Of a DNA stretch of 64,000 bases, positions 32,650 to 44,142 are shown piece by piece. Source of the stretch: Planctomicrobium piriforme (GTDB taxonomy: Bacteria; Planctomycetota; Planctomycetia; Pirellulales; UBA1268); assembly GCA_945861585.1 (NCBI GenBank), contig CAMAVC010000001.1, positions 131,947 through 195,946 of the forward strand, read 5' to 3'. Position 1 is the stretch's first letter; the number at the start of each line of letters is the position of its first letter. The notes beneath the pieces are model-generated. The model saw only the letters and a program-made list of their open reading frames with translations, was not told the DNA's origin and searched no databases. Both the position numbers and the translations under genes were made by a program.

Positions 32650-34063
32650 CTAGGCGGTGCCACGTCACGGTCACAGGCACGATCGATGGGGCGGTGAACG
32701 CGACGGTGCCGGACCACAACCGCAACGAGAGCCGCTCGAGGTGCCGCAGGGTGGTGAGTGCGGCTGGCAGCTGGCACTCGTAGCGAACGACAGGTCGGCC
32801 GGCTGCCGAGCGGCACAGCACACCCGCGCCGCCACCCACCACGAGCCCCGGGGCGCAGATCTCAGCCGCAGGCATCGTGGCGGCGGACAAGCCGGCCGCA
32901 TCGAGCTCCCAGCGCACAAGCAGCCAGTCGTGCAACCTGGCCTGGGGTATCGGGCAGGTGATCATGCCATCGCCCGGTGCCAGGGCGCCGTGAACTGTCG
33001 CCAGCGGCAGCGCGGTGACTCCGGCGCTCGACACGCCGGCGCTGATCCCGGCACGTTCGTGCGCCCGGCTGGCGGCCATGGCAAGTGCCGCCTGTTTTTC
33101 AGCGGGAGTTTCCGGATCAGGTTGCGCGGCATAGCACGACAGTTCCGCGCGCTGGACATCGTTCGAGCGTGAGGCGAGGTGGCGCAGCACGTCGGCAGGC
33201 ACCGCGCGGCCGAGGGCGTCGCGCAGGTAGCCGAGCCCCGCGTGGAGCGCGGCGTGCAGCACGCGCGAGTTGGCCTCCGCGAGCACCACGTCCCAGTCGA
33301 CCGTGCCGGCATCGATGAGGCTCGCCGCGTCGACCGTCCAGTCGGCGGCACCGTCCCGCGACCAGCGCACGCCGTGCGTGACGGCGAGCACGAGAGCGTC
33401 GGCCGGCGCCGGCAGGTGCACGGTGGCACCGCGCCACTGGCGCGTCGTCGCCCTCCTCCAGAGTCCGTCGTCGTCGCCCGTGAGCCGATTGAGGTGGTTC
33501 GAGAAGTGGTGCAGGTCGATCTCGCCCCGGCCCTTGATGACGGTCCAGGCATGATGGCCCGCCACCGCGCTCGCCGCCCGTGCCTGCACGGCCCATGGCG
33601 GCTCGCGGAGCGTCCAGCCGGCGCTGCAGAGCAGCGCGAGTGCCCGCTCCGCGGACGCCAGCGGCACGAGCACATCGACGTCGCGGATCAGCCGCTCGTG
33701 TGCGGACGCAGGCTGGGCCACGACCCGGGCGGCGCCCTTCGTCAGCAAGACCGGGATCCCGGCCTCTGACAACGCCGCGAGCGCCGGGCCGGCCGGTTCG
33801 AGGCACATCTGCGTGTGCACCCAGAGAAACTTGCGGATGCCCTCCACGCGGGGCCTGACATCGGCGTCTTCCTCGAGCGTGGCGATTCGGCTGGCGACGG
33901 CCGCGAGCATCCGCACCTCGCTCCACGACGTGGTGTCAAGGTCGTGCTCGGCCCGCCAGCGGCGCCACGCGGCGCGCGCCTCGGCCTCGGGAGCAAGCGC
34001 GGCTCGCACAAGGAGATCGAGTCCTCCGCGCGGCACGGCGATTGGATCGGGCGAGGTGTTCAT
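32639..34063 (-). CDS. NTP_transf_5-like nucleotidyltransferase, last gene of the PqqD/HprK operon
   Basis: A 474-aa protein whose first two-thirds match the uncharacterised nucleotidyltransferase family (NTP_transf_5). Its core is GIPVLLTKGAARV...HERLIRDVDVLVPLASAERALALL, with the Asp-x-Asp metal pair, then GEIDLHHFSNHL and ALVLAVTHGVRWSRDGAADWTVDAASLI. The C-terminal ~120 residues look like a separate beta-rich module. Proteins of this family occur in lasso-peptide and related clusters and in polysaccharide clusters, and may transfer NMP groups or other moieties. Its ATG overlaps the upstream GT2 stop (ATGA). The track start (34378) is an Arg/Pro-rich shadow and was rejected. Confidence 0.82.
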   Translation of the reverse strand: MNTSPDPIAVPRGGLDLLVRAALAPEAEARAAWRRWRAEHDLDTTSWSEVRMLAAVASRIATLEEDADVRPRVEGIRKFLWVHTQMCLEPAGPALAALSEAGIPVLLTKGAARVVAQPASAHERLIRDVDVLVPLASAERALALLCSAGWTLREPPWAVQARAASAVAGHHAWTVIKGRGEIDLHHFSNHLNRLTGDDDGLWRRATTRQWRGATVHLPAPADALVLAVTHGVRWSRDGAADWTVDAASLIDAGTVDWDVVLAEANSRVLHAALHAGLGYLRDALGRAVPADVLRHLASRSNDVQRAELSCYAAQPDPETPAEKQAALAMAASRAHERAGISAGVSSAGVTALPLATVHGALAPGDGMITCPIPQARLHDWLLVRWELDAAGLSAATMPAAEICAPGLVVGGGAGVLCRSAAGRPVVRYECQLPAALTTLRHLERLSLRLWSGTVAFTAPSIVPVTVTWHRLVRT

Positions 34064-34731
34064 GTGGTCGGAGGCCGGCGTCGGGCGAGGGCCGCGCGGG
34101 CCACGGCGAGGAGGCTGGCGTTGCGGGCGGCGCTTTGGCTGAGCGTGCCGGGCCGCAGGCGCCGCCGGAGCACGACCTGGTCGACCGGCTGGAACGTGCA
34201 GCCGGCATGGCGGGCCCGGTCGATCCACTCGATCCACGCGCCCACGCGGATCGACTCGTCGAGAAACCCTGCGCGGTCGAAAGCCCACCGCCGCAGGAGC
34301 ATGCCGCCGGCGAGCCAGGCCGGCTCGTTCACCCGCGGCACGAACCGCGCGGCCACGTCGGCGGAGAGCGTCGGACACGGAAACTCGCTGAATCGCCCCA
34401 CGCTGCCGGCGAGGTCAGCCCGTGCGGCGAGGTGCCGCTCCTGCGCCTCCAGGCAGTCGGGTGTCCAGAGGTCGTCGGCGTCGAGAAACGCCACAAGGTC
34501 TCCCCGCGCGGCCTGCAATCCAGAGTTGAGGGCGGCTGCCACGCCGCGGTGGGCCTGTCGCACGACGCGGGCGCCGCCGGCGGTCGCGACCGCCACCGTG
34601 TCGTCACTCGAGCCGTCGTCCACGACGATCACTTCGTCGGCGCTCCGCGACTGCGCACGGACGCTCGCGAGCGTCTCGCCGAGCGTCTCGGCCGCGTCGT
34701 GCGCGGGGATGATCACACTGATTGTCGTCAT
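34060..34731 (-). CDS. Glycosyltransferase family 2 (second GT2 of the operon)
   Basis: A 223-aa GT-A fold transferase. The nucleotide-sugar site is clear: ISVIIPAHDAAETLGETLASVRAQSRSADEVIVVDDGSSDDT, followed by GDLVAFLDADDLW with the DxD-like metal motif. It is short for GT2, and its acceptor region ends in a basic tail (LRRRLRPGTLSQSAARNASLL). Start and stop both form ATGA overlaps with neighbours in the five-gene operon. It may glycosylate a peptide or a surface polysaccharide; nothing in the sequence decides the acceptor. Confidence 0.92.
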   Translation of the reverse strand: MTTISVIIPAHDAAETLGETLASVRAQSRSADEVIVVDDGSSDDTVAVATAGGARVVRQAHRGVAAALNSGLQAARGDLVAFLDADDLWTPDCLEAQERHLAARADLAGSVGRFSEFPCPTLSADVAARFVPRVNEPAWLAGGMLLRRWAFDRAGFLDESIRVGAWIEWIDRARHAGCTFQPVDQVVLRRRLRPGTLSQSAARNASLLAVARAALARRRPPTT

Positions 34732-35471
34732 GCTTGCTCCACGAAGCTCGCGAAGTCGCGCAGCGGCATCGCAAGCGTGCCGGCCGCCCGCCGCCGCAGG
34801 ATCGATTTGTGGGTGGCGAGGCGAAAGTCGGCCTGCTGGCGGGGATTGTCGGCCGCCATCAGCGACGCCGCGTGCCGTCGATAGAAGAGTTCGACGCTCC
34901 GCAGGATCGTGAACGGCACGGCGGCCTCCCGCACCCGCAGCATGAGGTCGACATCTTCACCGTAGAGCAGCGCCTCGTCGAATCGGCCGCCCAGCCGGTC
35001 GAAGGCCGCACGGCGGTAGATGCATGCGCCGAGATGCACGTGGAAGAGCGTCTCGGTGCGGCTGTCGGCCGCGGGCTCGAGGCCCGAGTCAACCGCAGTC
35101 TCGAAGTAGCGGACATACCCGCTCACCATGTCGATCTGCGGCGCGCGGTGGAGACGGTCGAGTTGGCGCACGAGCTTGCCCGCCGGCCACAGGTCGTCGG
35201 CATCAAGGAACGCGAGCACGTCACCAGACGCCTCGGCGAGCGCCACGTTGCGGGCAGCCGCCGGTGTGAGCGGGCCTGCGGCCACGAGCCGCACCGGCTG
35301 CCCCGCTGCACGGTGCGAGAGCGCGACATCGGCGGAGCCGTCGCCCGACGCGCAATCGACGACCACGACCTCGTGCACGGGCTGCTCCTGTCGCCACACC
35401 GACCTGAGCGCCGCGTCGAGATAGGGCGCTGCATTGCGACACGGCATGATCACCGACACGCGGTCGCTCAT
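34728..35471 (-). CDS. Glycosyltransferase family 2 (first GT2 of the operon)
   Basis: A 247-aa GT2 with RVSVIMPCRNAAPYLDAALRSVWRQEQ, VVVVDCASGDGSADVAL and GDVLAFLDADDLWPAGKL (DxD). The acceptor-side ED motif is in ALLYGEDVDLMLRVRE. It is homologous to, but distinct from, the next gene, suggesting an old duplication or two sequential transfers. It is coupled by ATGA to the HPr-kinase-like gene before it and to the second GT2 after it. It is cytoplasmic, with no membrane helices. Confidence 0.92.
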   Translation of the reverse strand: MSDRVSVIMPCRNAAPYLDAALRSVWRQEQPVHEVVVVDCASGDGSADVALSHRAAGQPVRLVAAGPLTPAAARNVALAEASGDVLAFLDADDLWPAGKLVRQLDRLHRAPQIDMVSGYVRYFETAVDSGLEPAADSRTETLFHVHLGACIYRRAAFDRLGGRFDEALLYGEDVDLMLRVREAAVPFTILRSVELFYRRHAASLMAADNPRQQADFRLATHKSILRRRAAGTLAMPLRDFASFVEQA

Positions 35472-36550
35472 CGGCCGCCCCCTTCGATCCAGACCGTGAG
35501 CCTCTCGATGGCCTCGGCTGGATTCGTGCCGAGGGCGAGTGTGAACGCCGGCACGGTGCGCACGAGCGCGGCGGCCTTGCGGAGCGTCTCAGATTCCGCC
35601 CCGCGCAGGAGAAACGCAGTCGGCGGCCCGAGCGACCGGAGCATGGCGCCGGGGGCGAGCGGTGTGATCGTGGTGGTCGCCTGGCCCGAGACCACGCACT
35701 GCATGAGGGCCATGAGCGGCACGGATTGCACGAGCCGCCCGGGAGCCACGTCGGAACAGCGGACGAGTGATTTGTCGCCACACGGCCGCGCCGCAGCGCT
35801 CGTGAAGAGCTCCGGCACGCGGCCGCCAGGCTCCGCTGGGAAAAACTTCACGGCGTCGTAGAGCGCGTGGCCGGTCCACGCTCCGGCGCCGTCGTCGACG
35901 ACGACGAGATCGTCGCCGCAGGTGCCGAGGCCGGCGGCGACGGCCGCCATCACCGTCGTCGACTTGCCCGAGCCACCTGGCCCCGCGAGCAGCACGCCGC
36001 GGCCGCGGTGCACGACGATGCCGGCGTGAAGCAGCGTGGCCCGCGTCTTGGCGAGGAACCAATTGAAGATGGCTTTGAAGGGCGCCGCCTCCTCCCAGAA
36101 CGGCACGTCCGTCGTGTCGGCGATCCAGAACAGACCGCGGCGGGTGGCCGCGTCGCAGATCGACCAAAACCGGCGATCGTGGTCGTAGAAGGCCCGCAGC
36201 CCGCGTGCTTCGTCGATATGCAATCGCTCCAGGTGCCGTGGGCTCGTGTGCGGCAGGTTCCACGGCGGCGGGATCGAGGCTGCCAGCGCTCCGCTCAGCA
36301 CCGTGAGCGTGAGGTCTGACGGTGCCGAAGCATCGTCGGCCGCGAGCATGCAGAGCGTGAGCCGCTTGGAAAGAGCCGCATCGTTACCCACGATTCGGCA
36401 CGCCTGGCGGCCGAGGTGAAACCGACCCGTGAACGTCGCCGCGGCCTCTGCACGACCGACCGCGTCGTCGAGCAAGGCGAGTAACGCGTGCGTCGAGTCG
36501 GCATGCGCCGTCGTCGAATCCAGCGGCGACGCGCGGGCGTCAGGAGACAT
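35468..36550 (-). CDS. HPr-kinase-related P-loop kinase
   Basis: A 360-aa HprK-related protein. The P-loop GVLLAGPGGSGKSTTVMAAVAAG is preceded by LLHAGIVVHRGRG and followed by TCGDDLVVVDDG, which carries acidic residues placed like the HprK catalytic Asp. The N-terminal ~170 residues are not the standard HPr-kinase N-domain. Stand-alone HprK-like kinases of this kind pair with PqqD-like proteins; in some lasso-peptide clusters such a kinase phosphorylates the peptide's C-terminal residue. The gene overlaps the PqqD-like gene by 11 bases and the GT2 gene by 4. The family label HPr-rel-A kinase is my recollection and should be confirmed by HMM. Confidence 0.85.
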   Translation of the reverse strand: MSPDARASPLDSTTAHADSTHALLALLDDAVGRAEAAATFTGRFHLGRQACRIVGNDAALSKRLTLCMLAADDASAPSDLTLTVLSGALAASIPPPWNLPHTSPRHLERLHIDEARGLRAFYDHDRRFWSICDAATRRGLFWIADTTDVPFWEEAAPFKAIFNWFLAKTRATLLHAGIVVHRGRGVLLAGPGGSGKSTTVMAAVAAGLGTCGDDLVVVDDGAGAWTGHALYDAVKFFPAEPGGRVPELFTSAAARPCGDKSLVRCSDVAPGRLVQSVPLMALMQCVVSGQATTTITPLAPGAMLRSLGPPTAFLLRGAESETLRKAAALVRTVPAFTLALGTNPAEAIERLTVWIEGGGR

Positions 36551-36962
36551 CGGGGAAGTTCGCCGGGCGGAGCGGCCAGCCGGCGGCGGCGTCGACCTCG
36601 TGGACCGGATCGATCGCGATCAGTTCCGCGAGATCGGAGAACGCCGCCACCACCGGCGCGGCGAATCCGCCGGCCGGTACGGAGCAGGCGATGTCGGCTT
36701 GGGGAGGCGCCGCGGTCTCACGCACGAGATCGTGGCGGCAGAGATCCCCGATCGCTGCTTCGATCGCTTGGCGGTCAGCGCCGTGGGCCGCGAACGTATC
36801 GAGCACGGCAGTCTGGCTGCGCGGTGCCGCAAATGCCCGCCAAAGATCCCCAGCCGCCCCTTGGAGGCTGAAGTAGACCCCCTTCTCGATATCGATCAGG
36901 ACGACCTCGCCGGCGAATTCCTCGGCGGCGATGCGGTCATTGGCGACGAACGCGGCGGACAT
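36540..36962 (-). CDS. PqqD-like peptide-chaperone protein with peptide-like C-terminal tail
   Basis: A 140-aa protein. Residues 1-90 are a PqqD/RRE-type winged-helix domain (FAGEVVLIDIEKGVYFSLQGAAGDLWRAFAAP... AIGDLCRHDLV). PqqD and its relatives (RiPP recognition elements) bind the leader of a precursor peptide. The C-terminal tail, FSDLAELIAIDPVHEVD then AGWP, resembles short peptides encoded next to PqqD-like and HprK-like genes in other bacteria (pattern DLLLLDPIHEVDE..GWP, from memory). The protein may therefore carry its own substrate tail. It is the first gene of the operon, and the divergent gene at 37128 shares its 165-base upstream region. Start MSAAFVAND was chosen; the track's extension to 37280 overlaps the divergent gene. 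Confidence 0.82.
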   Translation of the reverse strand: MSAAFVANDRIAAEEFAGEVVLIDIEKGVYFSLQGAAGDLWRAFAAPRSQTAVLDTFAAHGADRQAIEAAIGDLCRHDLVRETAAPPQADIACSVPAGGFAAPVVAAFSDLAELIAIDPVHEVDAAAGWPLRPANFPDVS

Positions 36963-37127
36963 GGGGTTTTTCCCGGGCAAAGACGACGTTCTGCGGGCCG
37001 ATCCATTCTCCCGCCGTATTTCGACGATATAGTAATAGATGTTCCGCGGATCGGCCTTCGGGCCCGCGTCGGGCCACGGTTTTTTCGGCCCGACGGCGAA
37101 GCGGGTGATTTCCAGAGGAGCGATCCT

Positions 37128-40229
<3,102 letters not shown>

Positions 40230-40249
40230 CCCCGCCCACGAGGTGCGCC

Positions 40250-41677
40250 ATGATCGATCGCCACATCCACGAGGCCCGGGCGCGGCTCCTCTCGCGCCGC
40301 TGGTTCTTCAGCGACTGCGGCCTCGGCCTGGCGGGCATCGCCGCCGGGGCGATCGCCGCCCGCGAGTCGGTGGCCGGCCTCGCGCCCCCGTCGCCCCTGG
40401 CGGTGAAGCCGCCGCACTACGCACCCAAGGCGAAGCGGGTCGTCTACATGTTCCAGGCCGGGGCCCCGAGCCATCTCGAGCTCTTCGACTGGAAGCCGGA
40501 GCTCGCCAAGAACGACGGCAAATTGCCCCCGGCCGATCTGCTCCAGGGCTATCGCGCCGCCTTCATCAACCCGAATTCCGCCCTGCTCGGCCCGAAGTAC
40601 ACGTTTCAGCCCTACGGCAAGGCCGGCGTTGAGATGAGCGAACTCGTGCCGCACATCGGCGGCATCGCCGACGACATCTGCCTCATCCGCTCGATGCAGA
40701 CCGACGCGGTGAACCACGCCCCGGCGCAGATCCTGATGAACACCGGTTCGCAGCAGTTCGGCCGGCCGAGCTTCGGCGCCTGGACGCTCTACGGGCTCGG
40801 CAGTGAGGCGGAAGACCTGCCGGGGTTCGTCGTGCTCACGAGCGCCAAAGGCACGAGCGGCGGCGCGAGCAACTACGGCTCGGGCTTCCTGCCCACGTCG
40901 TACGGCGGCATCCCGCTGCGGGGCAGCGGCGACCCGGTGCTCTATCTTTCGAATCCCAAGGGCATTGACCGCGAAGCCCAGCGGGCCTCGCTCGACACGC
41001 TCAACCGGCTCAACGACATGGCCCTAGGACGGTTTGGCGACCCTGAAATCGCCTCGCGGATCCAGGCCTACGAGCTCGCCTACAAGCTCCAGGAGAGCGC
41101 GCCCGAGCTCATGAACCTCGCCAACGAGCCCAAGGAGACGCTCGCCCGCTACGGCATCACCGACCCCTCCCAGCCCGGCTACGCCCGCAACTGCCTGCTC
41201 GCCCGGCGGCTCCTGGAGCGGGGCGTGCGGTTCGTGCAGCTGTTCCACGAGGCCTGGGATCAGCACGGCAACCTCAAGGCGGGCGTCAAGCAAAACTGCG
41301 CCGACACGCAGCAGGCCTCGGCGGCGCTCGTGAGCGACCTCAAGGAGCGCGGCCTCCTGGACGACACGATCGTGATCTGGGGCGGTGAGTTCGGCCGCAC
41401 GCCGATGGTGCAGGGAGGCAACGACGGCCGCGACCACCACAACCGGGCCTTCTCGATGTGGCTGGCCGGCGGCGGCATCAAGGCGGGCCACGTGCATGGC
41501 AAGACCGACGACTTCGGGTTCAACGTGGTGGAGAACCCGGTGCACGTGCACGATCTCAACGCCACGCTCCTCCATCTCCTCGGCTTCGACCACACGAAGC
41601 TCACGTATCGCTTCCAGGGCCGCGACTACCGGCTCACCGACGTCCACGGCCATCTCGTGAAAGGCATCCTCGCGTAG
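40250..41677 (+). CDS. DUF1501 family secreted protein (second copy)
   Basis: A 475-aa DUF1501 protein with a Tat-like leader (LLSRRWFFSDCGLGLAGIAAGAIAA). Family motifs: KRVVYMFQAGAPSHLELFDWKP, NHAPAQILMNTGSQQFGRPSFGAWTLYGLG, RFVQLFHEAWDQHG, VIWGGEFGRTPMVQG, GRDHHNRAFSMWLAGGG, and HLLGFDHTKLTYRFQGRDYRLTDVHGHLVKGILA. The end block is almost identical at DNA level to that of the gene ending at 45597, suggesting duplication or gene conversion. It pairs with the cytochrome-domain gene 20 bases upstream and precedes another such pair by 27 bases. Confidence 0.94.
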   Translation: MIDRHIHEARARLLSRRWFFSDCGLGLAGIAAGAIAARESVAGLAPPSPLAVKPPHYAPKAKRVVYMFQAGAPSHLELFDWKPELAKNDGKLPPADLLQGYRAAFINPNSALLGPKYTFQPYGKAGVEMSELVPHIGGIADDICLIRSMQTDAVNHAPAQILMNTGSQQFGRPSFGAWTLYGLGSEAEDLPGFVVLTSAKGTSGGASNYGSGFLPTSYGGIPLRGSGDPVLYLSNPKGIDREAQRASLDTLNRLNDMALGRFGDPEIASRIQAYELAYKLQESAPELMNLANEPKETLARYGITDPSQPGYARNCLLARRLLERGVRFVQLFHEAWDQHGNLKAGVKQNCADTQQASAALVSDLKERGLLDDTIVIWGGEFGRTPMVQGGNDGRDHHNRAFSMWLAGGGIKAGHVHGKTDDFGFNVVENPVHVHDLNATLLHLLGFDHTKLTYRFQGRDYRLTDVHGHLVKGILA

Positions 41678-41704
41678 CTCGCGGCAGCAAGGACGAGGTG
41701 ATCC

Positions 41705-44131
41705 ATGACGCACGGTACCGTCAACGCCCGAGGATCGGCGTGGTCCGTCTCCGCCGCCATCGCGGCGGCCCTGCTGGCGGCGCCGGTCGCTGGCCAAACG
41801 CCCGCCGAGGGCCCGTCGTTCACTCGCGACATCAAGAGCATCCTCTCGAACCGCTGCGTACGCTGCCACGGCCCCGACCCGGAGGGCCGTGCCGGCGGCG
41901 GCGACGAGGGCCTCAGGCTCGACACGTTCGTCGGAGCGACGGCCGACCTTGGCGGCCACGCGGCGATCGTGCCCGGCAAGCCCGACGAGAGCGCACTCAT
42001 CGCCCGGATCACGTCCACAGACCCGGATGTCGTCATGCCGCCCCCTGACGCGGGCGAACGGCTCTCCGAGAAGCAGGGCGATCTCCTGAAGCGGTGGATC
42101 GCCGCGGGAGCGACCTACGAGCCGCATTGGGCCTACGTGCGGCCGAAGCGGCCCCTGGTACCGGTCGTGAAAGACTCGGCCTGGCCGAAGAACGAGATCG
42201 ACCGGTTTATCCTCGCCAAGCTCGAAGCCGAGGGGCTCACGCCGCAGCCCGAGGCTGACCGGACAGCCCTCGCGCGGCGGCTGGCGCTCGACCTCACCGG
42301 CCTGCCCATGGCTCCCGAGGAGATCGACACCTTCGTCGCCGATGCATCGCCCGACGCCGTTGAGAAGTTCGTCGATCGGCTGCTGGTCCACGACGGCTAC
42401 GGCGAACATCAGGCGCGTCAGTGGCTCGATCTCGCCCGCTATGCCGACAGTGCCGGCTACGCCGATGATCCGCCGCGAACGATCTGGGGCTGGCGGGACT
42501 GGGTGGTGAGGGCCTTCGATGCCAACATGCCGTTCGATGAATTCACGATCAAGCAGATCGCCGGCGACCTCCTGCCGAATGCCACACTCGACGACACGAT
42601 CGCCACGGCCTTCCACCGCAACACGCTCACGAACAACGAAGGGGGCACGATCGACGAGGAGTTCCGCACGGTCGCCGTCATCGACCGTGTGAACACGACC
42701 ATGAGCACGTGGATGGGCTCGACGATGGCCTGCGCCCAGTGCCATGACCACAAATACGACCCGCTCTCGCAGAAGGAGTATTTCCAGCTCTACGCGATCC
42801 TCAACAACACCGCCGACGCCGACCACAAAGACGAGTCACCGGTCGTCGGGATTCCGTGGGAGCCGGTGGACACGAGGCGCGGCGCGATCAAGAGAGAGAT
42901 CGCCGAGATCGAGGCAGGCATTCCCGCGCTGGCGAAGCCCGCCCCCGCAGACAGACCGGAGCCGCCGGAGTTTCAACCTGCCCGGAAGCTCATCGACGAC
43001 CTGCGCGGGAAGCTTGCCGCGACGCCTGCGATGACGGTGCCGGTGCTCGCGGAACTCACGGGCGACAAGCGGCGGGTGACGAAGATCCAGCTGCGCGGCA
43101 ACTGGCAGAACCTGGGCGATGAGGTCACGGAAGGCGTGCCCGGGGCATTCCATCCCGCGCCCGTCAACGCAGGGCAAGGGGTCGATCGCCTGGCGCTTGC
43201 CAAGTGGCTCGTCGACCCCGCCAATCCACTGACGGCCCGCGTGATCGTAAACCGCATCTGGGAGCGGCTCTTCGGGATCGGCATGGTTTCGACGAGCGAG
43301 GAGTTCGGTAGCCAGGGCGAACTGCCGAGCCATCCCGAACTGCTCGACTGGCTGGCCAGCGAGCTCGTCGCCCGGAACTGGGACCTCAAGGCGATCCAGC
43401 GGCTGATCGTGACGAGTGCCGCCTACCGGCAGACGTCGAAGTGCCCGCCCGAACTCGTGGCTCGTGATCCGGAAAATCGGCTCGTCGCGTGCGGTCCGCG
43501 GGTGCGGCTCCCCGCGGAGGTGATTCGTGACCAGGCCTTGGCTGCGAGCGGACTCCTGTCGCGAAAGAAGGGCGGCCCGAGCGTCCATCCACCCCAGCCC
43601 GACATCGGCCTCTCGGCCGCCTTCGGCGGCGGGCTCGACTGGACGACGAGCACGGGAGAAGACCGCTATCGCCGCGCGGTCTACACGACGTGGCGGCGGA
43701 GCAACCCTTATCCCTCGATGGCCACGTTCGACGCGCCTTCGCGCGAGGTGTGCACGATCCGGCGGCCGCGGACGAATACGCCGCTCCAGGCGCTCGTGAC
43801 GATGAACGACCCGGCGTATGTCGAGGCGGCGCAGGCGTTGGCCCGCCGGATGATCAGCGAGGGGGGATCCACCACGGCCGATCGGGCGCTACGGGGCTTC
43901 CGGCTCGTCCTCGCGCGGCAGCCCGTGGCCGCTGAAATCGACAGGCTCGTACGGCTGCACGACGACGCACTGGCGGATTTTCAGGAGTCTCCCGAGGACG
44001 CGAGGAAGATGGCCACCGATCCGCTCGGCCCGCCTCCCGTCGATCTCGCCGCCAACCTCGGCGATCTCGCCGCCTGGACAGTGGTGGCCAACGTGATTCT
44101 GAACCTCGACGAAGCCTTCATGTGTCCGTGA
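41705..44131 (+). CDS. PSCyt1-DUF1549-DUF1553 planctomycete cytochrome-domain protein (third copy)
   Basis: An 808-aa exported protein with signal peptide SAWSVSAAIAAALLAAPVAGQ. The planctomycete cytochrome domain has CVRCHGPDPEGRAGGG, and DUF1549 has WPKNEIDRFILAKLEAEGL, GYGEHQARQWLDLARYADSAGY and CAQCHDHKYDPLSQKEYFQLYAILN. DUF1553 contains DPANPLTARVIVNRIWERLFGIGMV, RAVYTTWRRSNPYPSMATFDAPSREVC and NTPLQALVTMNDPAYVEAAQALA. It lacks the large central insert of the second copy and is closer to the first copy in length. Its stop codon forms part of the SD region of the downstream DUF1501 gene. Confidence 0.93.
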   Translation: MTHGTVNARGSAWSVSAAIAAALLAAPVAGQTPAEGPSFTRDIKSILSNRCVRCHGPDPEGRAGGGDEGLRLDTFVGATADLGGHAAIVPGKPDESALIARITSTDPDVVMPPPDAGERLSEKQGDLLKRWIAAGATYEPHWAYVRPKRPLVPVVKDSAWPKNEIDRFILAKLEAEGLTPQPEADRTALARRLALDLTGLPMAPEEIDTFVADASPDAVEKFVDRLLVHDGYGEHQARQWLDLARYADSAGYADDPPRTIWGWRDWVVRAFDANMPFDEFTIKQIAGDLLPNATLDDTIATAFHRNTLTNNEGGTIDEEFRTVAVIDRVNTTMSTWMGSTMACAQCHDHKYDPLSQKEYFQLYAILNNTADADHKDESPVVGIPWEPVDTRRGAIKREIAEIEAGIPALAKPAPADRPEPPEFQPARKLIDDLRGKLAATPAMTVPVLAELTGDKRRVTKIQLRGNWQNLGDEVTEGVPGAFHPAPVNAGQGVDRLALAKWLVDPANPLTARVIVNRIWERLFGIGMVSTSEEFGSQGELPSHPELLDWLASELVARNWDLKAIQRLIVTSAAYRQTSKCPPELVARDPENRLVACGPRVRLPAEVIRDQALAASGLLSRKKGGPSVHPPQPDIGLSAAFGGGLDWTTSTGEDRYRRAVYTTWRRSNPYPSMATFDAPSREVCTIRRPRTNTPLQALVTMNDPAYVEAAQALARRMISEGGSTTADRALRGFRLVLARQPVAAEIDRLVRLHDDALADFQESPEDARKMATDPLGPPPVDLAANLGDLAAWTVVANVILNLDEAFMCP

Positions 44132-44142
44132 GGAAGTGCTGC

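Noticed and set aside
32639-36962. Lasso-peptide biosynthesis cluster
   Set aside because: PqqD-like and HprK-like genes fit, but neither an asparagine-synthase-like cyclase nor a transglutaminase-like protease is present, and no classical lasso precursor was found.
41024-42826. 600-aa minus-strand ORF
   Set aside because: Antisense across the DUF1501 and DUF1549 genes; composition typical of shadow frames.
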